Part shown: positions 55,270-64,000 of the stretch, one piece after another
Layout of the letters: each line of letters begins with the position of its first letter
Numbering within the stretch: position 1 is the stretch's first letter
Source: an uncultured Draconibacterium sp.
Lineage (GTDB): Bacteria; Bacteroidota; Bacteroidia; Bacteroidales; Prolixibacteraceae
Direction of reading: 5' to 3'
NCBI RefSeq assembly: GCF_963677155.1
Contig: NZ_OY781884.1
Location: forward strand, 790,001-854,000
DNA length: 64,000 nucleotides
Translations under genes and position numbers: made by a program
Notes under the pieces: generated by a model
Told to the model about the DNA's origin: nothing
Databases searched by the model: none
The model's input: the letters and a program-made list of their open reading frames with translations, nothing else

Positions 55270-56253
55270 TTATTTGATAAAAACCTCGAGGATTTTTACT
55301 GATTCACTTTTTGGTTTCAACTGAACTGATTCCAGACTGGCAGGCAAGAGAACGGTCTCTCCCATCGCCACGTTTTCGGTACCACCTTCAGTAATAATTT
55401 CAAAATCGCCTTCCAATGTCATATAAATAACAAACGAATCGAGTTGATTGTAATCTTTATCCAACTCTTTATTGAATTCAATAATATTGGTGGTAAAATA
55501 CGGACAGCTTACAATTTCTACCGCTTTATTTTCCTCGGTACTGTAATCTGTTTTATATTGGCTTGAGTACGAAAAATCGATGGCATCTAATGCCAAATCG
55601 GTATGCAATTCGCGTTCGTTTCCTTTATCGTCTTTGCGGTTGTAATCGAAAATACGGTAAGTAACATCCGATGTTTGCTGAATTTCGGCCACCAAACAAC
55701 CTTTGCCAATGGCGTGAACACGACCGGCCGGAATAAAGAAAACATCGCCAACCTGTGCCTCATCGTAATGCAGCAAATCGGTTAATTTACCCGAATTAAA
55801 ATATTCAAGGTATTTCTCGCGATCAACTTCCTGATTAAAACCTGAGTTGATCAGCGCTCCTTTTTCAGCTCCGGCCACATACCACATTTCGGTTTTACCG
55901 TAGGCATTGTGTCGCTCTTTCGATAGTTTATCATTTGGATGAACCTGGATGGACAAATCGTCCTGCGCATCGATAAATTTTATGAGTAGCGGAAATTCAT
56001 TTCCAAACTTTTCGTAGACTTTGTCGCCTACCAAATCGCCCATATATATTTCAATCAACTCATTCAGGTCGTTGCCGGCCAAAAAGCCGTTGCTCACTAC
56101 CGAAATATTTCCGTTAACACCCGAAAGTTCCCAGCTTTCGCCGCAGTTGGGCATATCGCCAAAATCTTTGTTCAGGATGGTTTTCATTCGATTTCCACCC
56201 CAGATTTTCTCGTGAAAAATTGGTTTGAATTTTATGGGATATAGGTTACTCAT
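55270..56253 (-). CDS. manA: Class I mannose-6-phosphate isomerase
   Basis: 327 aa. Cupin fold with zinc ligands in QVHPND, in KTEMWYVAG and in [11 protein letters not shown]; the N-terminal IWGGNRMKT is typical. It interconverts fructose 6-phosphate and mannose 6-phosphate, feeding GDP-mannose and, through it, GDP-fucose. A link with the fucosidase genes would be indirect. The C-terminal part (about 240-327) is the usual second cupin. Confidence 0.93.
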   Translation of the reverse strand: MSNLYPIKFKPIFHEKIWGGNRMKTILNKDFGDMPNCGESWELSGVNGNISVVSNGFLAGNDLNELIEIYMGDLVGDKVYEKFGNEFPLLIKFIDAQDDLSIQVHPNDKLSKERHNAYGKTEMWYVAGAEKGALINSGFNQEVDREKYLEYFNSGKLTDLLHYDEAQVGDVFFIPAGRVHAIGKGCLVAEIQQTSDVTYRIFDYNRKDDKGNERELHTDLALDAIDFSYSSQYKTDYSTEENKAVEIVSCPYFTTNIIEFNKELDKDYNQLDSFVIYMTLEGDFEIITEGGTENVAMGETVLLPASLESVQLKPKSESVKILEVFIK

Positions 56254-56288
56254 AATTGGTACAGATTATCGATAATTATTTTGATAAG

Positions 56289-56588
56289 TTAAAAGTTAAA
56301 ATCTACAGCAGCGCGTGCCTCAGTAGTTTCGCCAATGCGTTTTACCACTTTTAAATGTTCGGGATGCACACGATATACATCTAAATCTTCAACACTTTCG
56401 AAATGCGAAAGTAAGGCCATATCGTAACTTTTCGAGTCTAACTCATAATTTTCGCCTACTTCTATATGTTTCAATTCGGCGATTTTATATTTCAAACCCA
56501 AAAGCATTGCTTTTAGTTCGGCAATTATTTCCTTTTTTTCTTCGGCCGGATAATCCTTCAATTTAAAAAGAACGACGTGATTAATCAT
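56289..56588 (-). CDS. Dabb family protein (stress-responsive A/B barrel)
   Basis: 99 aa. Starts INHVVLFKLKDYPAEEKKEI and ends with YRVHPEHLKVVKRI, both typical of the dimeric A/B barrel (Dabb) domain. These small proteins form dimeric ferredoxin-like barrels; the function here is unknown. It precedes manA by 35 bp in the same direction, and its promoter region is shared with the divergent udk. Confidence 0.9.
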   Translation of the reverse strand: MINHVVLFKLKDYPAEEKKEIIAELKAMLLGLKYKIAELKHIEVGENYELDSKSYDMALLSHFESVEDLDVYRVHPEHLKVVKRIGETTEARAAVDFNF

Positions 56589-56684
56589 TGCTGTCTATTT
56601 TTTGTAACTTATGCTTTTATGGCTGCGAAAATAGTGTTTTCTTAGCGTTTAATTTTAATCTTCAATTATCATTTAACAAATAAA

Positions 56685-57308
56685 TTGAATAGTATGCTGG
56701 TAATTGGCATTGCAGGCGGCACCGGTTCCGGGAAAACCACGGTTGTAAAAAAAATTAGCGAGAAGTTCTGTGATAACGAAGTAGCAATACTTTCGCACGA
56801 CTCGTATTACTACGACAACAGCGATCTTTCGCTGGAAGAAAGGAGACAAAAAAACTTCGACCACCCCGACTCTATTGAGTTCGATTTAATGATTGACCAC
56901 GTAAAAAAGCTCAAACAAGGTCTATCTATTGAAGAGCCGGTATATTCATTTATTAGCTGCACCAGGCAGGAAGAAACAAATGTTGTTGAGCCAAAACAAG
57001 TGTTGATAATTGAAGGAATTTTATGTTTGACAAATGCAGCATTACGCGATTTAATGGATATAAAAGTTTATGTTGATTGCGACTCGGATGTTCGACTGAC
57101 ACGCGTGATACAACGCGATATACAAGAGCGCGGCAGAGATGTTGAGCAGGTACTTAAACGCTACAAAAAAACGGTGCGTCCGAGCCACATCCAGTTTATA
57201 GAACCAACAAAACGTTACGCCGATATTATTGTTCCACAGGGTGGCAAAAACAAAATCGCCATCCAGATTTTAACCAACCACATACTACAAACTTTAAACA
57301 AAACCTGA
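56685..57308 (+). CDS. udk: Uridine kinase
   Basis: 207 aa. P-loop GIAGGTGSGKTTV at 6-18, then the nucleoside-binding segment SHDSYYYDNSDLS and FDHPDSIEFDLM, and IEGILCLTNAALRDLMDIKV. Phosphorylates uridine or cytidine in pyrimidine salvage. ATG at 56694 (MLV) is an alternative beside 56685. The stop overlaps the start of the next gene (TGATG), so the two are translationally coupled. Confidence 0.92.
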   Translation: MNSMLVIGIAGGTGSGKTTVVKKISEKFCDNEVAILSHDSYYYDNSDLSLEERRQKNFDHPDSIEFDLMIDHVKKLKQGLSIEEPVYSFISCTRQEETNVVEPKQVLIIEGILCLTNAALRDLMDIKVYVDCDSDVRLTRVIQRDIQERGRDVEQVLKRYKKTVRPSHIQFIEPTKRYADIIVPQGGKNKIAIQILTNHILQTLNKT

Positions 57309-58030
57309 TGCTTAAAAATTTAAACATCGAAGAGATTCTTTTTCTCGACATTGAAACCGTTCCGATTGCTCCGGAATATACCGAGTTAAACGAAAAATGG
57401 CAACAACTTTGGGAGCGCAAAATGCAATTCCAGATCAACGACGGCAAGTTACCGCACGAGCTATACGAGCGCGCCGGAATCTATGCCGAATTTGGAAAGA
57501 TTGCCTGCATTTCGGCCGGTTACGTGGTTCAAAAAAAAGGAGAACCCTATTTCCGTGTGAAGTCGTTTTATGATGACGACGAGAAAACACTGATTCTGAA
57601 TTTCTTTAATGCATTGGATAGCTTTGCACGCGCAGGTAAACGCAGGCTTTGTGCTCATAACGGTCAGGAATTCGATTTCCCATACATTTCAAGAAGAGCT
57701 TTAGTTAATAATTTAACGCTTCCTAAAGTACTGGACATTGCCGGAGCCAAACCCTGGGAGGTAAAAGACATTTTGATTGACACCCTGCAACTCTGGAAAT
57801 TTGGTGATTACAAACATTACACCTCTTTATCGCTGTTGTGCGAGCTGTTTAATATTCCTACTCCAAAAGACGACATCGACGGCAGCCAGGTTGCCAAAGT
57901 TTACTGGGAAGAAAACGATATTGACCGCATTGTAAAATATTGCGAAAAGGACACCATGGCCGTTGCGAATCTGCTGCTAAAATATAAAGGCGATAAGATT
58001 ATTCCTTTTGAAAATTTAGAGAGTGTTTAA
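57308..58030 (+). CDS. PolB-like 3'-5' exonuclease
   Basis: 240 aa. The RNase H-like DnaQ fold is seen from FLDIETVPIAPEY (first two acidic metal ligands) through CAHNGQEFDFPYISRR (third acidic residue) to YCEKDTMAVANLLLKY (last Asp), matching the predicted PolB-like exonuclease family (DNA_pol_B_exo2). Probably involved in DNA repair or nucleic acid turnover. One-base overlap with udk indicates an operon, although a functional link is not obvious. Confidence 0.88.
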   Translation: MLKNLNIEEILFLDIETVPIAPEYTELNEKWQQLWERKMQFQINDGKLPHELYERAGIYAEFGKIACISAGYVVQKKGEPYFRVKSFYDDDEKTLILNFFNALDSFARAGKRRLCAHNGQEFDFPYISRRALVNNLTLPKVLDIAGAKPWEVKDILIDTLQLWKFGDYKHYTSLSLLCELFNIPTPKDDIDGSQVAKVYWEENDIDRIVKYCEKDTMAVANLLLKYKGDKIIPFENLESV

Positions 58031-58047
58031 ATATGCTTAAAACAAAA

Positions 58048-58407
58048 CTAGATTATCAAACCTAGCAGGTAAGAAAATAAATTACACAGAAAAGACAGCA
58101 GTAACATTTTTCGGTAATCGATTTTAAAGAACAAGAAAAAAATTAGTGACTCAATAAAAACCACACCTATTTCTCCAATAATATGAAACCATAATTTGTT
58201 GGGAATAAAAACTGGCAGAATAAACCACAAATAAGGTAATGTTGTAATGGTAGCCAAAGCCACAACGGCCAGTATTTTTACCGAGCCGTTTTTCCGAATT
58301 TCTTTAAAATAAGGGCTTCGGATTACAACAAAAAAACAGACTACCTCAGCCAAAATGGTAATTAGCAGCGCGCTTATAAAATCTTTTTCGTACTGAAAAG
58401 CTTCCAT
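58048..58407 (-). CDS. Small membrane protein of unknown function
   Basis: 119 aa with four predicted membrane segments (about 10-30, 42-65, 72-92 and 97-118). No family recognised. Its start overlaps the previous stop by one base (TAATG), so it is translationally coupled to the 168-aa protein. It is convergent with the exonuclease gene. Confidence 0.7.
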   Translation of the reverse strand: MEAFQYEKDFISALLITILAEVVCFFVVIRSPYFKEIRKNGSVKILAVVALATITTLPYLWFILPVFIPNKLWFHIIGEIGVVFIESLIFFLFFKIDYRKMLLLSFLCNLFSYLLGLII

Positions 58408-58913
58408 TAATATTTCTCAATATCTTTTGTATTATCAGAGAAATACGAGATTTGCGTTTTCAGATTTGCAATAAAAACATCTTCTGAAATTTTCTCCATT
58501 TCATAATATATTTCGTCTTTTTCAAGCATCGAAGAATTGTCTACATATAGCGTTGCAGAGCTTAATATAGCTCCAGGTTCAACCTTTTCCAATACATAAT
58601 CTTCGGTTAGATTTTCTACACCTCCAAGTTCTGTTAGCCTGGTTTTTTTAATTCCAAAAACATATAAAGAATTAAACTTGTAACCTTTATGCAACAGCTG
58701 ATCATCTTCGATAAGGTAAAAATCGTTTTCATCAGCCATCGGACCTGTTATATAACCAACAAACTGAATATCCGAAAAATCGCTGCAATTGGTTATTTGT
58801 ACTGTTCTTTGAACCTGATGCGAATTTTCCGGTATTATGTCAGATTTAAAGACAAAGAATGCAAATACAAAGATAAAACCAAGTACAATTTTATTAGGAC
58901 GATAGTTTTTCAT
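58407..58913 (-). CDS. Membrane-anchored protein of unknown function
   Basis: 168 aa from the ATG at 58913; a TTG five codons upstream would overlap the preceding gene and is less likely. One N-terminal membrane segment (VLGFIFVFAFFVFKSD) and a soluble domain of about 140 aa exposed outside the cytoplasm (DENDFYLIEDDQLLHKGYKF, ILSSATLYVDNSSMLE). No family recognised. Middle gene of a three-gene unit. Confidence 0.7.
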   Translation of the reverse strand: MKNYRPNKIVLGFIFVFAFFVFKSDIIPENSHQVQRTVQITNCSDFSDIQFVGYITGPMADENDFYLIEDDQLLHKGYKFNSLYVFGIKKTRLTELGGVENLTEDYVLEKVEPGAILSSATLYVDNSSMLEKDEIYYEMEKISEDVFIANLKTQISYFSDNTKDIEKY

Positions 58914-58920
58914 AGCTCTA

Positions 58921-59046
58921 TTATTCAATGATTTCTACGCTGACATTTTCATAAGTCGATTCAATCTGGATTTTTTCTTTCTTGTCTTGATCTTCACACG
59001 ATGCAAGAATGAGTAATGCGATAACAGCAAAGAGGATTTTTTTCAT
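58921..59046 (-). CDS. 41-aa small lipoprotein
   Basis: The frame MKKILFAVIALLILASC with Cys17 is a textbook lipoprotein signal (lipobox LILASC), followed by only 24 residues (EDQDKKEKIQIESTYENVSV and a short acidic end). It starts 59046 and stops 7 nt before the next ATG, so it opens the three-gene operon. Too short for most gene finders. Role unknown: a small entericidin-like or signalling lipoprotein is possible but unproven. Confidence 0.72.
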   Translation of the reverse strand: MKKILFAVIALLILASCEDQDKKEKIQIESTYENVSVEIIE

Positions 59047-59215
59047 GTTTTGTTTTTTGAGTATTATAACGGTTAAGATGCAATTGCAGTAAAAAAGGTT
59101 GCTTTTAAATTTACATAAAATATTAACAAGATAAGTTTACAGCCAGTAAAGCATCTCAATATTAGACTAAACAGTAAGATACAGAGGGGTATTGCTAAGA
59201 AAATGGGTAAAAACA

Positions 59216-59677
59216 CTAAAACTTCATTGCACGATCCATATCGCGCTTAGCATCTTTACTTTTCAAGGTTTCGCGCTTATCGTATGTTTTTTTACCTCGT
59301 GCCAGTGCAATCTCGAGTTTTGCCAATCCGCGGTCGTTAACAAACAGTTTTGTAGGAACAATGGTAAGTCCCGATTCTTTTAACTTTTTATCGAGCTTTT
59401 CAATTTCCTTTTTGTTGAGCAATAATTTCCGGTCGCGTTTGGCAATATGATTATTGACTGTGCCCAGTTCGTACTCGGCAATGTGCAAATTAATCACATA
59501 CATTTCGCCTCTGATAAGCGCACAGTACGAATCGGTGAGATTCACCTTCCCGTTACGAATAGATTTAATCTCGGTTCCAACCAATTTAATTCCGGCCACA
59601 AAACGCTCAACAAGCTCATAATTAAACGAGGCTTTACGGTTCTTAATACTAATATTTTGTTGTGGCTTATGTGACAT
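59216..59677 (-). CDS. smpB: SsrA-binding protein
   Basis: 153 aa. Typical Smp[35 protein letters not shown], then a basic C-terminal tail ([20 protein letters not shown]) that enters the decoding centre. Binds tmRNA during trans-translation. 16 bp after the YIP1-family gene in the same direction. The ssrA gene itself was not found in the window. Confidence 0.95.
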   Translation of the reverse strand: MSHKPQQNISIKNRKASFNYELVERFVAGIKLVGTEIKSIRNGKVNLTDSYCALIRGEMYVINLHIAEYELGTVNNHIAKRDRKLLLNKKEIEKLDKKLKESGLTIVPTKLFVNDRGLAKLEIALARGKKTYDKRETLKSKDAKRDMDRAMKF

Positions 59678-59693
59678 ATTTCCGGCGTTAAAA

Positions 59694-60257
59694 TTAAAAA
59701 ATCAGTAGCACTTTCGACAAGAATACGCTTAAAAAACTAAATATAAAAAAGTTAACTACAATTGTGATTATAATGTAGCTCTGTTCCTTATTCTCAGGAA
59801 AAGTTAGCAACTCTTTTGCTCCAATCCAAAACAGGTAAAAGCTGTAAATTCCAACAATATCGACTACGTATAAAAACGGGAATAAACCAGTAATTATCGA
59901 AACCAAAAGCATTGGTGTCATCGAGTAAACAACCAGTTTACGTGCCAAATCAACATTCTTTTCTGCTCCAAAAGTCTTCATCAGTTCTTTGGTAAAAAAC
60001 ACACTGATAAAGTATTGCAAAACAAAAAGTAAAACTTCGCGCGCTGCCTTTAACAACGGAAACTGAATAAAAAAGTCGGTACGCTTAAAAAACTCGCCAA
60101 TAAAAACCGCAACTGCTCCGGCCAATGCTATTGGCAACAAGTAAGTAAGCCAAAGTTTTTTACTGTCCTCCGCTTCTTTTTGTTCCACCCAAAATCCATT
60201 TGGATTTACAAGTATCAGCTTAACGTCATTTATCAATTTTGAAAATGAAAACTCCAT
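59694..60257 (-). CDS. YIP1-family membrane protein
   Basis: 187 aa with about five membrane segments ([51 protein letters not shown] and two more). The start, with [15 protein letters not shown], and the fold match bacterial YIP1-domain proteins, whose role is not settled. Upstream of smpB in one probable transcript. A -7-like TATTTTTG (60275-60282, minus strand) lies just before it. Confidence 0.8.
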   Translation of the reverse strand: MEFSFSKLINDVKLILVNPNGFWVEQKEAEDSKKLWLTYLLPIALAGAVAVFIGEFFKRTDFFIQFPLLKAAREVLLFVLQYFISVFFTKELMKTFGAEKNVDLARKLVVYSMTPMLLVSIITGLFPFLYVVDIVGIYSFYLFWIGAKELLTFPENKEQSYIIITIVVNFFIFSFLSVFLSKVLLIF

Positions 60258-60378
60258 CCCTCACAATTTTGCCGCAAAAATACACTTTTTTAAAGAACAT
60301 ACTATTTCTGCGGTTTCTGATCACTTACCTATTAGTTAAAATAGTTTAATCGGCTATTATACCGGCATCCGATTTTGA

Positions 60379-62409
60379 TTATTTCGTCTTCCCCTGCTTA
60401 CGCTCCTGAATCAACGCCTGCAGAGCAAACATCTCGTCACGCAAACGGGCTGCCTCAATAAAATCAAGATCTTTAGCTGATGCCTGCATTTGTTTCTTCG
60501 TTTTCTCAACAGCTTTTTCCAAGCCTTCAACACTCATATACTGAACAACAGGATCGGCAGCGATATCGGGCTGTCCCATTCCTCCTTCGTATTCCTGAGT
60601 TTTGTCGCTCCGGTATTCGTATCCAATAATTTCGCGCGTTGGTTTTACAATTGCTTTTGGAACAATATTATTCTCTTCGTTGTACTTCAACTGTTTTTCG
60701 CGGCGGTAATTGGTAGAGTCGATGGTCTTCTGCATGGAATCGGTAATTCTATCGGCATACATTATTACCATTCCATTCAGGTTACGCGCTGCACGTCCTG
60801 CCGTCTGTGTCAGCGAACGTTCCGAGCGCAAAAAGCCTTCTTTATCTGCATCCAAAATTGCAACTAACGAAACTTCGGGCAAATCCAGTCCTTCACGCAA
60901 TAAGTTAATCCCCACCAGCACATCAAACTCTCCTTTTCGCAATTGTTCCATTATTTCAATGCGTTCCATGGTATCCACATCAGAGTGAATATAACGGGTT
61001 TTCACGCCCATATTTACCAAGTATTTCGAAAGTTCTTCGGCCATTCTTTTTGTGAGGGTAGTAACCAGTACGCGCTCGTTTTTATCGATACGAAGATGAA
61101 TCTCGTGCAATAGATCATCAATCTGGTTGGTGCTTGGTCGCACATCAATTATCGGATCCAGCAAACCTGTTGGCCGAATGATCTGCTCAACCACAACCCC
61201 CTCGGATTTTACCAACTCGTAATCGGCTGGCGTGGCACTTACATACACCACCTGGTTAACCAGCTGCTCAAATTCTTCAAATTTTAGCGGGCGGTTATCA
61301 ATGGCTGCGGGCAAACGAAATCCGAATTCCACAAGGTTTACCTTCCTTGAATTATCGCCACCATACATGGCCCGTATTTGCGGAATGGTAACATGGCTTT
61401 CATCAATTACCACCAGGAAATCATCGGGGAAATAATCCATCAAACAGAACGGTCTCGTACCAGGTGCACGCCCGTCGAAATAACGCGAATAATTTTCTAC
61501 ACCCGGGCAATAACCCAATTCACGCATCATCTCCATATCGTATTCAGTCCGCTCCAAAATACGTTTTGCTTCCAGCGGCTTTCCAATTTCTTTAAAAAAT
61601 TCCACCTGCTTAACCAAATCATCTTGTATTTGATGAATGGCCGATTTCATGCGGTCTTTTGTGGTAACAAAAATATTGGCGGGGTAAATAACAATCTCAT
61701 CCAGCGTTTCAATGGTCAATCCGTCTTCAGGATCAAAACTCGAAAGCTCTTCAATTTCATCGCCCCAAAAAGTTATGCGGTAAGCCACATCGGCATAGGC
61801 AGGAAAAATGTCAACGGTATCTCCTTTAACCCTGAAATTACCTCGTTTAAACTCCACCTCGCTTCGGCTGTACAAAGCTTCAACAAAATTGTACAACAAG
61901 GCATTTCGCGAAATTTCGTCGCCAACTTTCACCTTTGTTACGTTGGCATGAAAATCCTCAGGGTTTCCAATACCATACAAACACGAAACCGACGAAACCA
62001 CCACAACATCTCGCCTTCCCGACAGTAAAGCAGAAGTTGCACTCAGTCGTAATTTTTCAATATCTTCATTAATCGAGAGGTCTTTCTCAATGTAAGTATC
62101 AGTAGTTGGCAAATACGCTTCGGGCTGGTAATAGTCGTAATACGAAACAAAATACTCCACGGCGTTATTCGGGAAAAACTGTTTCATTTCGCTGTACAAC
62201 TGAGCCGCCAGCGTTTTGTTATGGCTCAACAACAAAGTAGGGCGCTGCACCTCTTTTATAACATTGGCCATTGTAAAGGTCTTTCCCGAGCCAGTTACCC
62301 CAAGCAAGGTTTGAAAACGCTCTCCATTTTCTATTCCTTCAACAAGTTGTTTTATCGCCTCGGGCTGATCTCCGGTAGGTTTATAATCTGATACTACATT
62401 AAAATCCAT
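60379..62409 (-). CDS. uvrB: Excinuclease ABC subunit B
   Basis: 676 aa. Walker A GVTGSGKT at 37-44, beta-hairpin SYYDYYQPEAYLP, helicase motif DESHV, AILDADKEGFLRS and the C-terminal UVR motif (AKDLDFIEAARLRDEMFALQ). UvrB verifies damage and hands over to UvrC in nucleotide excision repair. All motifs are intact and the length is normal. Single gene. Confidence 0.97.
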   Translation of the reverse strand: MDFNVVSDYKPTGDQPEAIKQLVEGIENGERFQTLLGVTGSGKTFTMANVIKEVQRPTLLLSHNKTLAAQLYSEMKQFFPNNAVEYFVSYYDYYQPEAYLPTTDTYIEKDLSINEDIEKLRLSATSALLSGRRDVVVVSSVSCLYGIGNPEDFHANVTKVKVGDEISRNALLYNFVEALYSRSEVEFKRGNFRVKGDTVDIFPAYADVAYRITFWGDEIEELSSFDPEDGLTIETLDEIVIYPANIFVTTKDRMKSAIHQIQDDLVKQVEFFKEIGKPLEAKRILERTEYDMEMMRELGYCPGVENYSRYFDGRAPGTRPFCLMDYFPDDFLVVIDESHVTIPQIRAMYGGDNSRKVNLVEFGFRLPAAIDNRPLKFEEFEQLVNQVVYVSATPADYELVKSEGVVVEQIIRPTGLLDPIIDVRPSTNQIDDLLHEIHLRIDKNERVLVTTLTKRMAEELSKYLVNMGVKTRYIHSDVDTMERIEIMEQLRKGEFDVLVGINLLREGLDLPEVSLVAILDADKEGFLRSERSLTQTAGRAARNLNGMVIMYADRITDSMQKTIDSTNYRREKQLKYNEENNIVPKAIVKPTREIIGYEYRSDKTQEYEGGMGQPDIAADPVVQYMSVEGLEKAVEKTKKQMQASAKDLDFIEAARLRDEMFALQALIQERKQGKTK

Positions 62410-62434
62410 TCGACTTCTTAAGAATTATTCACTC

Positions 62435-62465
62435 CAAATTTAGTCCTAAAATAACGACCTACATA
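62435..62465 (-). promoter_or_regulatory. Putative promoter of uvrB
   Basis: TAAATTTG (62435-62442) on the minus strand matches TAnnTTTG; 19 nt upstream is TATG (62462-62465), one mismatch to TTTG. It lies 25 bp before the ATG, so the leader would be short. Confidence 0.45.
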
Positions 62466-62520
62466 TTCTTTTCCCCGATTTTTTGCGTACGCCTAATTAC
62501 TTCCTGTCCATCACTATAGG

Positions 62521-63120
62521 TTATGCTTTAAAAACATCATAATAATCGGTTACCAGAGTAGCCATCATTCCAGCGGCATGTGCAGCTTTCATTCCTGGTT
62601 CACCATCCTCAAAAACCTGACAGTCTTCGGGTTTTACGCCCATCTGTTCGGCACATCGTAGAAAAGTCTCCGGGTGTGGTTTGGGGTTTTGCACATCGTT
62701 GGCAGAAACCAGAATTTCGATATAATCTTTTAACCCGATAATCTCAAGCGTTTTCCAGGAGAGACGGGTATAACCACCGGTTCCCACAGCAATTGGCAAC
62801 TTTCCGTGGTATTGTTTTACCAGATCAATTACCGGATCAATTGGTTTAATTTTGTGCATCATACGCTCGTATTCCGCCTCCTTTTCATTTCCCACTTTCT
62901 CTGGATCTAACGACGAACCATACACCTCATTAATTTTAACAATGGTTTCCACCACCGGAACACCAGCCAGCGCCAAAAACATTTTTGCTGAATAATCAAT
63001 ACCATACTTTCCAAGTACTTTCTGATATGCAACAAAATGCACGGGCATGGTATCGGCCAATGTTCCATCTAAATCAAATATTAAACCTTTAGCTTTCGGA
63101 TCGATCTCTAACTTTTGCAT
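62521..63120 (-). CDS. HAD-family phosphatase (beta-phosphoglucomutase-like)
   Basis: 199 aa. HAD motifs: I, FDLDGTLADTMPVH with the nucleophile Asp; II, AVGTGG; III and IV, NPKPHPETF and VFEDGEPGMKAAHAAGM. The helical cap between motifs I and II puts it in the beta-phosphoglucomutase/phosphatase subgroup. Substrate unknown; probably a sugar phosphate. Single gene with a short spacer (111 bp) to uvrB. Confidence 0.9.
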   Translation of the reverse strand: MQKLEIDPKAKGLIFDLDGTLADTMPVHFVAYQKVLGKYGIDYSAKMFLALAGVPVVETIVKINEVYGSSLDPEKVGNEKEAEYERMMHKIKPIDPVIDLVKQYHGKLPIAVGTGGYTRLSWKTLEIIGLKDYIEILVSANDVQNPKPHPETFLRCAEQMGVKPEDCQVFEDGEPGMKAAHAAGMMATLVTDYYDVFKA

Positions 63121-63229
63121 CGTCTTTATTTTTATAAGCGCGAAAATAAGCTTTTAGTAACTGCTTTCTGAAAAGGCTTTTTACATTTAAGAAAAATTTT
63201 AACCTTTGTTTCCGGTAATTTAATAATCA

Positions 63230-63649
63230 ATGACAGAAGTATTTCTTTACACATTTCCTCAGTGGATAATTTTTGCCGCATTGTTTGGCATAGTTTACGG
63301 CTGGGTTGAAAACAAAAAAGCCTTTCGTTTAATAGGCCTGGCTGCCTTTGTCGTTTTGGGCTTGTTTTCGGTATACGTTTTTATAGGCGACTTCCTAGCG
63401 CCGGGACAACTTTTAACTCCCGAAGAAATAATGCACGAAGAAATGCATGACGAAATTATCAATGAAGCCCCCATTGAAGCACAACTCTTGCCGGCTTATC
63501 TAAGTTTTATTGGTTCAGCGGTATTGGCATTGACAGCTTTCGTTCTTGACTGGCTAAATAAAAAACAATATCGTTTATTCACCGTTCTGGCAGGTTTGGT
63601 GGCTTTACTCGGCTTTTTTATCGTAGTTGGAGCCGTTCATTCGGTATAG
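63230..63649 (+). CDS. Membrane protein of unknown function with His/Glu-rich loop
   Basis: 139 aa. Four membrane segments (about 8-22, 32-52, 88-107 and 115-136) with a loop at 64-78 (TPEEIMHEEMHDEIINE) rich in Glu and His that might bind metal. No family recognised. Start ATG at 63230. It lies alone between uvrB/HAD and an aminotransferase gene. Confidence 0.75.
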   Translation: MTEVFLYTFPQWIIFAALFGIVYGWVENKKAFRLIGLAAFVVLGLFSVYVFIGDFLAPGQLLTPEEIMHEEMHDEIINEAPIEAQLLPAYLSFIGSAVLALTAFVLDWLNKKQYRLFTVLAGLVALLGFFIVVGAVHSV

Positions 63650-63813
63650 TTTCGTTTAGCTTTATTTAGGCATATTCAAATTATTCTCCACCCGCTACTT
63701 TCAATATGTTAGCTATATATAAAAAATCAATTTAACTTGTTAAAAAAACTTCGCTTTTCATTAGGGGTTTTCCTATCTTGCAGCAGAATAATAACAGACA
63801 AATTTTATTGATT

Positions 63814-64000
63814 ATGAATCCACAGGCTGCTGAACTTAACAGCGTAATTCAAGCAAAAAGCACACCCGTTTTTGAACTGCTTTCTGAAAGAGGTAAGAAT
63901 ATTTTCTTCCCCAAAAAAGGAATTCTGGGACAAACCGCTGAAGCTAAAGGAACTAAGATTAATGCAACCATTGGAGCCGCAATTGAGGACGACGGAACAC
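63814..64000 (+). CDS. Aminotransferase class I/II, 5' part (runs off the window)
   Basis: The first 62 residues are visible: MNPQAAELNSVIQ, VFELLSERGKNIFFPKKGIL, GQTAEAKGTKINATIGAAIE. This start is typical of a Bacteroidota branch of PLP-dependent class I/II aminotransferases, in which FPKGIL and NATIG precede the cofactor domain. The PLP lysine lies beyond the window, so the assignment rests on the N-terminus. Substrate unknown. Confidence 0.6.
   Translation, partial: MNPQAAELNSVIQAKSTPVFELLSERGKNIFFPKKGILGQTAEAKGTKINATIGAAIEDDGT

Noticed and set aside
58914-58928. TTG start for the 168-aa membrane-anchored protein
   Set aside because: It overlaps the 41-aa lipoprotein gene; the ATG at 58913 directly precedes the membrane segment.

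Overview
The window is from a low-to-moderate GC member of the Bacteroidota, probably a marine or gut-type Bacteroidales/Marinilabiliales relative (for example Prolixibacteraceae-like); the exact family is inferred, not proven. Support comes from type IX secretion (T9SS) C-terminal sorting modules and PorP/SprF proteins, promoters of the Bacteroidota TTTG-N19-TAnnTTTG type, a DUF4924 gene, many Bacteroidota-style lipoproteins, and paired GH29 fucosidases.

Layout. 1-4.1 kb: an rRNA operon on the minus strand (16S, tRNA-Ile, tRNA-Ala, 5' part of 23S) fed by three tandem promoters. 4.3-7.8 kb: a two-gene alpha-L-fucosidase operon, the second gene frameshifted. 8.4-34.1 kb: two giant surface-adhesin cassettes in tandem. 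Each is a T9SS type B adhesin (3145 and 4543 aa) followed 11 nt later by a PorP/SprF outer-membrane protein. The heads and stalks differ: the first has 23 HYR-like units of 258 bp, the second 34 SprB-like units of 252 bp. The C-terminal modules, PorP genes and terminators are almost identical at an offset of exactly 15,200 bp.

34.1-46.3 kb is an accessory-looking stretch: a BFD-like ferredoxin gene running into the duplicated terminator, an HD-domain protein, tRNA-Arg(CCG), a trypsin-like lipoprotein, a broken serine recombinase, a compact sigma factor / anti-sigma-like / ClpP operon, and a chain of secreted lipoproteins interleaved with two paralogous Crp/Fnr regulators. About 1 kb of gene-free DNA closes it.

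46.3-64 kb is ordinary core genome: lnt, a 5'-nucleotidase split over two genes, a cell-wall amidase, hslR-pth-rplY(ctc)-prs, engB, manA, udk, smpB, uvrB, a HAD phosphatase and the start of an aminotransferase. A 41-aa lipoprotein gene starts a small operon of unknowns at 59 kb.

The most noteworthy system is the twin adhesin-PorP cassette. It looks like one export/anchoring module carrying two different extendable stalks, driven by related promoters and placed so that recombination could delete or fuse the stalks. The sigma/anti-sigma-like/ClpP operon is the second candidate for an undescribed unit.
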